Positions 1 to 7,718 of a stretch of 18,647 bases of DNA are shown in pieces. A program made the position numbers and the translations under genes. The DNA comes from an uncultured Verrucomicrobia subdivision 3 bacterium (GTDB lineage Bacteria; Verrucomicrobiota; Verrucomicrobiae; Limisphaerales; UBA11358), in contig CAINDH010000210.1 in NCBI GenBank assembly GCA_903847285.1, positions 1-18,647 of the forward strand, given 5' to 3'. The notes below the pieces were generated by a model. That model was not told the DNA's origin and searched no databases. It was given only the letters and a program-made list of their open reading frames with translations. How positions within the stretch are numbered: position 1 is the first letter of the stretch; each line of letters starts with the position of its first letter.

Positions 1-1775
1 GCGCCATTGCCCGCGAGCGAGAGCAGCAGCGAGGATTGAAACCATCCGCGATGCTGGTCGCTGCCTTCGAGATACATGTCGGCCTGAAACGCTTTGTCTT
101 TGCCGCGAATCTCCGGCCGCCGCGCGATGACGGCGCGCGATGACGAACCGGAATCAATCCACACGTCGAGTGTGTCGCTGGATTTGGCGGTGGCTTCCGC
201 GCCGCTCCAATTCGCCGGCTTCACGAGCGCCCAGAGTTCAGCGGCAGATTTTTCGAACCAGATATTCGAGCCGTTTTTCTCAATGAGATTGGCGACGTTG
301 CAGATGATTTCTTTGTTGAGAATCGCTTCGCCCTTCGCATCGTAAAACGCGGGGATCGGCACGCCCCAGGTGCGTTGGCGGCTGATGCACCAGTCGGGAC
401 GCGATTGCACCGCGCCTTTGATGCGATTTACGCCCCAGTCGGGAATCCAGTTCACGCGATCAATCTCGGCCACGGCCTGCTCGCGGAAATGATTGTGATC
501 AATCTTGATGAACCACTGATCCATCGCGCGGAAGATGACGGGCGTTTTGCTGCGCCAGCAATGCGGGTAGCTGTGCGAATAATTTTGCTGCGAGAGCAAC
601 GCATTCTTCTGCGTGAGCAGCGCGAGCACGGCTTCGTTCGCCTCGCTTTTGCCGGCCTTGGCAAGAATGGCTTTGCCGATGAGTTCGGCAGGCATCTGCT
701 GCTCAACGGGCAATTCGTTTGAGTATGCGAGCGCGCCGTCGTCGTTCACGGGCGAGTAGATCGGCAGACCGTTCGCGCTGCCGAGCCGGTAGTCGTCCTG
801 ACCGTGGCCGGGCGCGATGTGCACAAAACCCGTGCCGGTGTCGGCGGTTACAAAGTCAGCGGCGAACGCCTTGCCGGTGCGATTGCAGAACGGATGCTGA
901 TATTGCAGCGGCGCGAGCTGTTCGACGGGGAACGGCGTCTCGGTGTAATTCGCCCAGCCGCATTTTTCCGCGACAGCGGGCAGCAAACCGCGAAACACGA
1001 TGAAATGTTCCGCGCCGACCGTGGCTTTGACGTATTGAAATTCTTTGTTGTAAGCGACCGCGAGGTTCGCAGGCAAAGTCCACGGCGTGGTGGTCCAGAT
1101 GACTATGAAGGTATTCGCCTGACCGACGACAGGAAATTTCACATACACGCTCTGACTGATGTGATCGGCGTATTCGACTTCGGCTTCCGCGAGTGCGGTG
1201 CGGCAGGGAATGCTCCAATACACCGGCTTTTTGCCGCGATAGACAAAACCCTTCGCGACGATGTCCGCGAACATGCGGAGTTCATCGGCCTCGTATTCCT
1301 TGTTCAGCGTGAGATACGGATTTTCCCAATCGCCAAGCACACCGAGGCGTTTGAACTGCTCGCGTTGGAGATCGATGTATTTTCGGGCGTAAGTTTCGCA
1401 GGCTTTGCGGATGGTCGCAGCGTCGGCGTCGGTGTTGCCGGCCTTGCGCATCTCTTGGGAGACTTTGAATTCAATCGGCAGACCGTGGCAATCCCATCCG
1501 GGGATGTAAGGCGCGCTTTTGCCGCGCAAGGTCTGATACTTGATGATGATGTCCTTGAGGATCTTGTTGAGCGCGGTGCCGATGTGAACGTCGCCATTGG
1601 CGAACGGCGGGCCGTCGTGCAGGACAAATTTCTCGGCGTTGGCGCGGGCGGCCTGAATTTTTTCGTAGAGGTTGGCGGCTTGCCATTTTTTCAGACGCTC
1701 AGGTTCGCGCGTGACGAGGTCGGCCTTCATCGCGAAGTCCGTGCGCGGCAGATTCAATGTATCTTTGTATTCCAT
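1..1775 (-). CDS. ileS: Isoleucyl-tRNA synthetase, N-terminal part (cut by left window edge)
   Basis: Charges tRNA-Ile with isoleucine in the cytoplasm (class I synthetase). The reading frame is open from an ATG at 1775 to the left edge, about 591 codons of a protein that is usually 900 or more residues. Visible marks are the HIGH-type signature (PPFANGDVHIGT, HIGT at about 64-67), the GWDCHGLPIE block near 93-102, the CP1 editing domain with WTTTPWTLPAN near 224 and HIAPGHGQDDY near 316, and the DVWIDSGSSS block near 535. The KMSKS loop and the anticodon-binding domain lie beyond the window. I see no frameshift. It is divergent from the sensor kinase gene. The start has an A/T-rich leader (CCTAAAATTTTGCC) and no clear Shine-Dalgarno. 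I see no T-box-like leader. The CP1 and signature blocks favour IleRS over ValRS or LeuRS. Confidence 0.95.
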   Translation of the reverse strand, partial: MEYKDTLNLPRTDFAMKADLVTREPERLKKWQAANLYEKIQAARANAEKFVLHDGPPFANGDVHIGTALNKILKDIIIKYQTLRGKSAPYIPGWDCHGLPIEFKVSQEMRKAGNTDADAATIRKACETYARKYIDLQREQFKRLGVLGDWENPYLTLNKEYEADELRMFADIVAKGFVYRGKKPVYWSIPCRTALAEAEVEYADHISQSVYVKFPVVGQANTFIVIWTTTPWTLPANLAVAYNKEFQYVKATVGAEHFIVFRGLLPAVAEKCGWANYTETPFPVEQLAPLQYQHPFCNRTGKAFAADFVTADTGTGFVHIAPGHGQDDYRLGSANGLPIYSPVNDDGALAYSNELPVEQQMPAELIGKAILAKAGKSEANEAVLALLTQKNALLSQQNYSHSYPHCWRSKTPVIFRAMDQWFIKIDHNHFREQAVAEIDRVNWIPDWGVNRIKGAVQSRPDWCISRQRTWGVPIPAFYDAKGEAILNKEIICNVANLIEKNGSNIWFEKSAAELWALVKPANWSGAEATAKSSDTLDVWIDSGSSSRAVIARRPEIRGKDKAFQADMYLEGSDQHRGWFQSSLLLSLAGNG

Positions 1776-1854
1776 GGCAAAATTTTAGGAGCGCAGACGG
1801 TAACAATCAGCGCGGGATGAGTCAAACGCACGGAAGCGGTGGTGGCGGTTCAGC

Positions 1855-1877
1855 CCGGCTGGAGTGTGAGCAGCCGG
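1855..1877. repeat. Inverted repeat, 7-bp arms, in ileS/kinase intergenic region
   Basis: CCGGCTG (1855-1861) and CAGCCGG (1871-1877) are perfect inverted arms around a 9-base loop. There is no T-run after either arm, so it does not look like a terminator. It lies in the divergent region between ileS and the sensor kinase gene, just before a second dyad at 1880-1912. It could be a leader hairpin or part of a dispersed palindromic repeat; the sequence alone does not decide. Confidence 0.5.
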
Positions 1878-1879
1878 AT

Positions 1880-1912
1880 GGAGATTTCGCTTGAAGTTGG
1901 TGACAAATCTCC
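1880..1912. promoter_or_regulatory. Dyad GGAGATTT-N17-AAATCTCC upstream of the hybrid kinase
   Basis: Two perfect 8-base inverted arms (1880-1887 and 1905-1912) flank a 17-base spacer and end 17 bases before the kinase ATG at 1930. A TTGAAG (1891-1896) that could serve as a -35 box lies in the spacer, but no convincing -10 box follows. Spacing and position fit either an operator for a dimeric regulator or a stem-loop in the kinase mRNA leader. The symmetry is seen directly; the function is inference. Confidence 0.45.
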
Positions 1913-1929
1913 GACAGTAGTTTCGTTGC

Positions 1930-4900
1930 ATGCGATTTAGAAGGCTCCTCTTTCTTGTCCGCCACCTGATCCCCCGTCGTATCTGCCAGACTTATTTATT
2001 CTGCGCGATTGTGGCGGGTTTTGCCGTTCGATTCGACCTTCCAGCCTTGGCGGCGGATTTTGAAAACCCGGATTACCTCATTGATAACTGGCAGGGCAGC
2101 GGGCAATTGCCGGAAAATTCCGCCGCCGCCCTGGCGCAAACACCGGACGGCTACATCTGGGTGGGCACATACGGCGGACTTATCCGTTTCAATGGAAATG
2201 AGTTCAAGCGGATGGACCAGAGGTCTGACGATTCACAAGTGAGCGAGACGGTTTACCGACTGCTGGTGGATCAGCAAGGTCGTTTATGGATGGCCAAGGG
2301 AAGTGAACTGTCCGTGCAGGAAAACGCCAGCTGGCGCAAGATGGTAGACTTGAAAAAAAATGGCATCACCGTCCGCAGTCTGGCCGACAGTGCAGACGGA
2401 CAGATCTGGATCGGGACGCTGGACGGCCAGTTGTTGACTTTCAAGAATGAAAAGCCGGAGCGCGTGCCGACCCCGGAGCCATTGTTCCGCAGCGGGGTAT
2501 TTTGCTGCCGGGATAAAAAGGACGGTAGCCTCTGGCTGGCCAATCGCGGATACATCGGTCGTTTCTCCCAAAATGGCTGGCAGGCCGTCGGGCCAAAAAC
2601 AGATGACCGGAAACCATTGGTGGCCGCCGCCGCGCGTGATGGCGGATTATGGGTGTTTTTCCAGCTTTCCCACGAGCTGACACATTTCCGCGCCGATGGT
2701 TCGGCGGAATCATTCCCCGCGCCGGCCATCAATGAGATTCGGGAGTTGTTTGAGGATCACGACGGCGTGGTGTGGATCGGTTCGACCTTGACCGGCCTGA
2801 CTCACCTGAAACCCGGCACGGGTCGCTCCGGAATGATTAACATCACCAACGGTCTCGCCAACAACGTGGTGCTGTCAATTGCCGAAGACCGGGAAAACAA
2901 CCTCTGGGTGGGCACGGGCAGCGGCGGCTTGCACAAACTTGTGGCGAGAAGATTTTTCAATTTCGGCCTCGAGCAGGGACTGCCCAATCCGATTGTCAGA
3001 ACCGTCGTTGAATCGGCACCTGGCAATTTCATCGTGGGAACACATGGCGGCGGCATCGCGCGCCTCAAGAATGGCCGAACGACACTGGTGCGGGCCGCAA
3101 CGAATGCAGCGCCGATGGCCAGCGCCTTCGTCTGGAGCGCATTGCGCGACCACGATGGGCGGATCTGGCTGGGAACCTTCAACGGCGGCCTGCTTTACGA
3201 GCAGGATGGCGTTGTGCGACCGTTCACCAACTGGCCGCGGTCGCTGGGTCTGACCATCAACTGCCTTTATGAAGACGCGCAGCGGCGCATCTGGGCCGGC
3301 ACACATTCAGGTCTGGGCATCATCGAAAAAAAACGCGCGCGTCCCTGGGCGACTGATACCAACAATCCGCTGGCCAATGCCAACGTCCGGTGCCTGGCGG
3401 AAGACCTGCACACGGGTGCGTTGTGGATCGGCACCTACTACGACGGCATCTTTCAGTTAAAAGACGGCCGGCTCATTCAGTTTGGCCCGGCCCAAGGTGT
3501 CCCGCCGTGGCACGTCTCAGCGTTGAACGTGGACATGGACGGAAATCTCTGGGCCGGCATTTACGCGCACGGGCTGGTCTGCATCCACGACGGAAAAGTT
3601 TTTGCGCTCAACCGCACCAATGGTTTGCCGGCGGACACCATCGGCTCGATGATCGAGGACGGATTGGGTTATTATTGGATGGGATCGGATCGCGGCATCC
3701 TGCGCGTCGCGGCGGAAGACCTGCGGCGTTTTATCCGCGACCCGGCGAACCTGCCCGCCTTCAATGTTTTCGACCGCAACGACGGACTCGTCTCGCTGCA
3801 AAGCGCGGAAGCCATGCAGCCCACCGCCCTGCGCGACACCTCGGGCAAGTTGTGGTTTGCCACGCAAAAAGGTCTGGCGAGCATTACTCCTGCGCGGCTG
3901 CGCCTGAACACTAACGCCCCGAACGTTATCATTGAGCGGGTCACCTACGATGATGACGGCAAAAAGATCGTCGTTGAAAATCCCGGGGCGGAAACCATCG
4001 CCATCAAAGCCGGCGCGTCAGATTTGAAAATTGACTACGCGGCCTTGAGCTACACGGCACCCGAAAAAATCCAGTTCGACTGCCGTCTTGAGCGGCCGCG
4101 TCAAGTCTGGCGGGAAACCGACCGTTCCCGTTCCCAAATTTTTCACTCCCTCGAACCGGGCGAATACCGCTTCACCGTCCGCGCCGCCAACAACGACGGT
4201 GTCTGGAACAGCCGCGAAACGGGACTTCGCTTCGTGGTCGAGCCGTTTGTGTGGCAGAGGCTGTGGTTCTGGGCAGCGGTGGCCATTGTGCTCGCTGCCG
4301 GAATCGGTTTTGCCGGCTGGCGCTTTGCGCTCATCCAGTTGCAACGCCAGCTCGCGCAATTGAATTTGCAGCGCGAGCGCGTGCGGCTGGCCGCCGTGAT
4401 GGAGGCGACCACGGACCTCGTCGTTTTTGCAGATGAGCAGGAGAACATCCTGCACATCAATCCGGCGGGACGGCGGTTGCTGGGAATGAACGGTCCGGAA
4501 ACCGAGCCATTGAAAAAACTTTCCGACTTGCACCCGGCGAAAGAATACGAGCGGATGAAAAACGAGGTGATTCCCTCCTCAGAAATGAAGGGCACCTGGC
4601 AGGGCGAATCGGTCGTGCGCGATGCCGCCGGACATGATCTGCCCGTGTCACAGGTCGTCATCGTCCACAAAGACACGTCGGGACGAGTGGATTTCGTCTC
4701 GCTCATCGCCCGCGATATTTCCGAACGCAAGTCGGCGGAGGAACGGCAGGCGCGGCTGGAGGAACAACTCCGGCAGGCGCAAAAAATGGAAGCGGTCGGC
4801 CAGTTGTCCGGCGGCGTGGCGCATGATTTCAACAACCTGCTCGCAGTCATAAGCGGCAACGTGTCATTGCTGGAACTCGACAGCACGCTGCTGCCGGATC

Positions 4901-5907
4901 AACGTGAGGCGCTGAATGAAATCAAACTTTCTTCCGAGCGTGCCGCCGCACTGACCCGGCAGTTGCTGGCCTTCAGCCGCCGCCAAGCCATCCAACCGCG
5001 CAATGTGGATCTCAACGGCATCGTGGAAAACATGGGGAAGATGATCCACCGCATCCTGGGTGAACCCATCCGCATGGGGCTGGAGTTTTCACCTGCGCCG
5101 GCTCTTATCCATGCTGATGCCGGAATGATGGAGCAAATCTTATTGAATCTCGTTGTGAACGGTCGCGACGCGATGCCCGCTGGCGGTGAATTGAAAATCA
5201 CCATTGCACGGACGGATTTGGACGTCACAGCCGCTGCTGCCATGCCGCTCGCCCGCGCGGGGAAATTTATCACGTTGAGCGTGGCTGACACCGGTGCTGG
5301 CATCGCACCGGAAATTTTGACGCGCATTTTTGAACCATTCTTCACCACAAAGGATGTCGGCAAGGGCACCGGCCTTGGACTGGCCACGGTTTATGGTATC
5401 GTGCAACAGCACAAGGGATGGGTGCAGGTGCAAAGCCAGCCGAATCGAGGAACTGTTTTCCGCATTTATTTTCCACGCCTGCCGGATTCGGCGCGTGTAG
5501 AGACTGAAAGGACTCAAGCCTCTAAAGTTTCCAAGGGAACGGAAACCATTTTGCTCGCCGAGGATGAACCGGCATTGCGTAAACTCATCGTCCGCGCCTT
5601 GTCCCGCCAGGGATACCAGATTTTGGAAGCAGAATCGGGCGTGCAAGCCGAGCAGATCTGGGAAAAGCACCAGGCAAAAATCCAATTGCTGCTCACCGAC
5701 ATGGTCATGCCGGATGGCGTCGGTGGCCGGGAACTGGCCCGCCGTCTTTTGGTGCGCCAGCCAAACTTGAAGGTGATTTTTATGAGCGGCTACGATGCGG
5801 CCATCGTTGGCCAGGAGAGCGGACTGGTGGAGGGCGTCAACTTCATTCCGAAACCGTTTGATCAAAATGTCCTTTCCAGCATCGTGCGAAAATTGCTGGA
5901 TGCCTGA
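1930..5907 (+). CDS. Hybrid sensor histidine kinase with 14-blade double propeller, Y_Y_Y, PAS and C-terminal receiver
   Basis: Two-component sensor of 1325 residues with a periplasmic sensor region and cytoplasmic signalling domains. A basic N-terminus plus a hydrophobic stretch ending in ALAA (about 1-41) looks like a signal sequence. Residues about 45-660 carry fourteen W-x-G-T-type blade motifs (WVGT, WIGT, WLGT and variants), enough for two seven-bladed reg_prop propellers. A Y_Y_Y-like domain follows at about 704-761, then one TM segment (779-800), PAS (815-930), HisKA with GGVAHDFNNLL (His965), a HATPase domain with N, G1 (DTGAGI), F and G2 (GTGLGL) boxes, and a receiver from about 1205 with phospho-acceptor Asp1257 and a KP loop. 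It resembles Bacteroidota HTCS sensors but lacks their C-terminal AraC DNA-binding domain and has an added PAS. Its ligand is probably a glycan (inference). No partner regulator is adjacent. The start is ATG with no evident Shine-Dalgarno. Confidence 0.93.
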   Translation: MRFRRLLFLVRHLIPRRICQTYLFCAIVAGFAVRFDLPALAADFENPDYLIDNWQGSGQLPENSAAALAQTPDGYIWVGTYGGLIRFNGNEFKRMDQRSDDSQVSETVYRLLVDQQGRLWMAKGSELSVQENASWRKMVDLKKNGITVRSLADSADGQIWIGTLDGQLLTFKNEKPERVPTPEPLFRSGVFCCRDKKDGSLWLANRGYIGRFSQNGWQAVGPKTDDRKPLVAAAARDGGLWVFFQLSHELTHFRADGSAESFPAPAINEIRELFEDHDGVVWIGSTLTGLTHLKPGTGRSGMINITNGLANNVVLSIAEDRENNLWVGTGSGGLHKLVARRFFNFGLEQGLPNPIVRTVVESAPGNFIVGTHGGGIARLKNGRTTLVRAATNAAPMASAFVWSALRDHDGRIWLGTFNGGLLYEQDGVVRPFTNWPRSLGLTINCLYEDAQRRIWAGTHSGLGIIEKKRARPWATDTNNPLANANVRCLAEDLHTGALWIGTYYDGIFQLKDGRLIQFGPAQGVPPWHVSALNVDMDGNLWAGIYAHGLVCIHDGKVFALNRTNGLPADTIGSMIEDGLGYYWMGSDRGILRVAAEDLRRFIRDPANLPAFNVFDRNDGLVSLQSAEAMQPTALRDTSGKLWFATQKGLASITPARLRLNTNAPNVIIERVTYDDDGKKIVVENPGAETIAIKAGASDLKIDYAALSYTAPEKIQFDCRLERPRQVWRETDRSRSQIFHSLEPGEYRFTVRAANNDGVWNSRETGLRFVVEPFVWQRLWFWAAVAIVLAAGIGFAGWRFALIQLQRQLAQLNLQRERVRLAAVMEATTDLVVFADEQENILHINPAGRRLLGMNGPETEPLKKLSDLHPAKEYERMKNEVIPSSEMKGTWQGESVVRDAAGHDLPVSQVVIVHKDTSGRVDFVSLIARDISERKSAEERQARLEEQLRQAQKMEAVGQLSGGVAHDFNNLLAVISGNVSLLELDSTLLPDQREALNEIKLSSERAAALTRQLLAFSRRQAIQPRNVDLNGIVENMGKMIHRILGEPIRMGLEFSPAPALIHADAGMMEQILLNLVVNGRDAMPAGGELKITIARTDLDVTAAAAMPLARAGKFITLSVADTGAGIAPEILTRIFEPFFTTKDVGKGTGLGLATVYGIVQQHKGWVQVQSQPNRGTVFRIYFPRLPDSARVETERTQASKVSKGTETILLAEDEPALRKLIVRALSRQGYQILEAESGVQAEQIWEKHQAKIQLLLTDMVMPDGVGGRELARRLLVRQPNLKVIFMSGYDAAIVGQESGLVEGVNFIPKPFDQNVLSSIVRKLLDA

Positions 5908-5914
5908 ATTGCGC

Positions 5915-6829
5915 TCAAGCACAGGCGGCGGAAATTTTCTCGACGACCGCGCTGGATGAATCACTTGGCTTTAGTTCAATCCATTCACAGTTTCCATGCC
6001 GGCGGAACCAGGTGAGTTGGCGTTTGGCAAACTGGCGCGTTTTGATTTTTACAAGTTCAACGGTTTCCGCTAGCGAACGTTCGCCGCGCAGATGTTCGAC
6101 AACCTGCCGGTAGCCGATGGCTTGCATGGCGAATTTGTTTTCCGCGAGGCCGTGCTTGAGCAGTTCGCGCGTTTCGTCCACGAGGCCGTGGGAAAACATT
6201 TCGTCCACGCGGATGTTGATGCGGGCGTGCAGGTCCTGAGATGAGCGCGTAAAACAGAAAAGTTTTGAAGCTGAAGACTCGGGGCTGGAAATCACCTTCC
6301 ATTCGGCCCGCTGTGCGGAAAATTTTTTACCGGTGAGGCGGATGACTTCCACGGCGCGGATGACACGACGCGGATTTTGTTTGTCAATCTTCTCCCAGGC
6401 TTCCGGATCGCGTTCACACAGTTCGGCCAGCAACAATTCAAACGGCGCGGCTTCGAGTTCGGCGCGAAGTTTTTCATCGGACGGCGGCGCTTCGCCGAGG
6501 CCGCTCATAAAGGCTTTGAAATAAAGGCCGGTGCCACCGCAGAAAATCGGCGTGCCGTTGCGCGACTGGATTTCACTGACGGCTTTTTGGGCGAGCCGGA
6601 TGAATTGCGCGGCGTCGAAGGCGGCCGTCAACTCGCACACGTCAATCAGGTGGTGTGAAATTCTTTTCCGCTCGTCCGCCGTGGGTTTGGCCGTGCCAAG
6701 GTCGAGACCGCGATAGACTTGCATGGAATCGGAGGAGATGATTTCGCCGCCGATCTTTTTCGCGAGTGCGAGCGCGATGGCGGATTTGCCCACGGCGGTC
6801 GGGCCGGCGATGAAGATGGGTTGTTTCAT
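5915..6829 (-). CDS. miaA: tRNA dimethylallyltransferase (IPP transferase)
   Basis: Transfers a dimethylallyl group from DMAPP to the N6 of A37 in tRNAs that read UNN codons, in the cytoplasm. The protein has 304 residues, a normal length. Visible are the P-loop GPTAVGKS (residues 9-16), the DSMQVYRGLDLGTAKPT substrate block, HHLIDV, GGTGLYFKAFMSGL, the NPRRVIRAVEV segment and the C-terminal KTRQFAKRQLTWFRRH tRNA-binding stretch. I chose the ATG at 6829 because it starts directly before the P-loop strand and overlaps the lgt stop as ATGA; an in-frame longer version would add 11 residues lying inside lgt. It is therefore translationally coupled to lgt. It converges on the kinase gene with only 7 bases between the stops. 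Confidence 0.96.
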   Translation of the reverse strand: MKQPIFIAGPTAVGKSAIALALAKKIGGEIISSDSMQVYRGLDLGTAKPTADERKRISHHLIDVCELTAAFDAAQFIRLAQKAVSEIQSRNGTPIFCGGTGLYFKAFMSGLGEAPPSDEKLRAELEAAPFELLLAELCERDPEAWEKIDKQNPRRVIRAVEVIRLTGKKFSAQRAEWKVISSPESSASKLFCFTRSSQDLHARINIRVDEMFSHGLVDETRELLKHGLAENKFAMQAIGYRQVVEHLRGERSLAETVELVKIKTRQFAKRQLTWFRRHGNCEWIELKPSDSSSAVVEKISAACA

Positions 6830-7593
6830 TTCGCAACCGTCGAGCGCGAGCGCCACAACCATAACGCGGCGCCGGCGGTGAAAATCCCGACGCTGACAAC
6901 TTGCGCTGAAGTCAGGCCGTGGTGGATGTGATCTGCCGGATAATCGCCACGGAAATGTTCAGCGATGGAGCGGAAGACGGCGTAACCCATAAGATACGCG
7001 GCGAAGATTTGCCCGTGGAATTTTTTGCGCAGAAAGAACCATTCGAGCGAGAGAAATAAAAGTAAGTTCAGCAACGCGTCGTAGAGTTGCGTCGGATGCA
7101 CGGCGGTTCCGGCGGTCGCGTGGTCGGCTGGAAAATGAATTGCCCATGGCAGCTCGCAGGGATAACCGTAGCAGCAGCCATTCATCAGGCAGCCAATGCG
7201 TCCGAAAACGCTGCCGAGCGCGATGCTGGGCGCGAGGATGTCGGCAATTTTCCAGACGGGAAGTTTTTTCCAAGCAAGAAAGATGGTTCCTGCCACGGTT
7301 GCGCCGATGAGGCCGCCGTAGAAAACCAGCCCGCCATGTTGAACCATGAAGATTTCCGAGAAGGGCTGGCTGGCGAACTCCTGTTTCCAATACGTCGTCA
7401 CATAAACCGTGCGCGCGCCGATGATGCTGCCGAACATCAGCCAGAGGGTCACGTCGGCGATGATATCGCCGTGGACATTCGCGCGGTGAGCGCGGCGGGT
7501 AGCCGTCCACAAGCCCGCGAGAAAACCCAGCGCCATCATCACGCCATACCAGCGGACGGGCAAGGAACCGAGTTGAAAAGCAATCGGATGCAC
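6826..7593 (-). CDS. lgt: Prolipoprotein diacylglyceryl transferase
   Basis: Inner-membrane enzyme that moves diacylglycerol from phosphatidylglycerol onto the lipobox cysteine of prolipoproteins, the first step of lipoprotein maturation. It has 255 residues and about seven hydrophobic segments. Family marks are RWYGVMMALGF (14-24), the HGGLVFYGG block (His86), the GRIG signature (Arg132) and HPTQLYDALLNL (166-177). The signature continues as CLMNGCCYGYPC, a Cys-rich variant unlike the NFINGE version of enterobacteria. The start is GTG (7593), which fits the conserved MHPIxFxLGxLxxRWYG beginning; no Shine-Dalgarno is seen. The stop overlaps miaA by ATGA, so the two form an operon. The small lipoprotein at 14014-14391 would be one of its substrates. 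Confidence 0.95.
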   Translation of the reverse strand: MHPIAFQLGSLPVRWYGVMMALGFLAGLWTATRRAHRANVHGDIIADVTLWLMFGSIIGARTVYVTTYWKQEFASQPFSEIFMVQHGGLVFYGGLIGATVAGTIFLAWKKLPVWKIADILAPSIALGSVFGRIGCLMNGCCYGYPCELPWAIHFPADHATAGTAVHPTQLYDALLNLLLFLSLEWFFLRKKFHGQIFAAYLMGYAVFRSIAEHFRGDYPADHIHHGLTSAQVVSVGIFTAGAALWLWRSRSTVAK

Positions 7594-7718
7594 GGCGGGA
7601 AGTTAGACTGGCGCGCGGCAAATAGGAATTTGAAACTGACTCTCGGTTTGTGCAGATGCCAGATGACCTCTGAAAATTCAGTGTTCATTCCCGCGCGGCC
7701 AATTATCATAGCCGTAAG

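Noticed and set aside
804..1820. Plus-strand open frame of 338 codons
   Set aside because: It lies on the complement of ileS, whose conserved motifs are continuous on the minus strand; the plus-strand product has no family-like features and reflects GC-rich codon bias.
5140..5964. Minus-strand open frame of 274 codons
   Set aside because: It is opposite the HATPase and receiver parts of the kinase gene, whose motifs are all intact; no start context or protein features support it.
7594..7718. Sigma-54 or sigma-70 promoter in the lgt/NtrC divergent gap
   Set aside because: A TTGAAA occurs at 7630-7635 but no convincing -10 box follows, and no GG-N10-GC pair of suitable quality was found.
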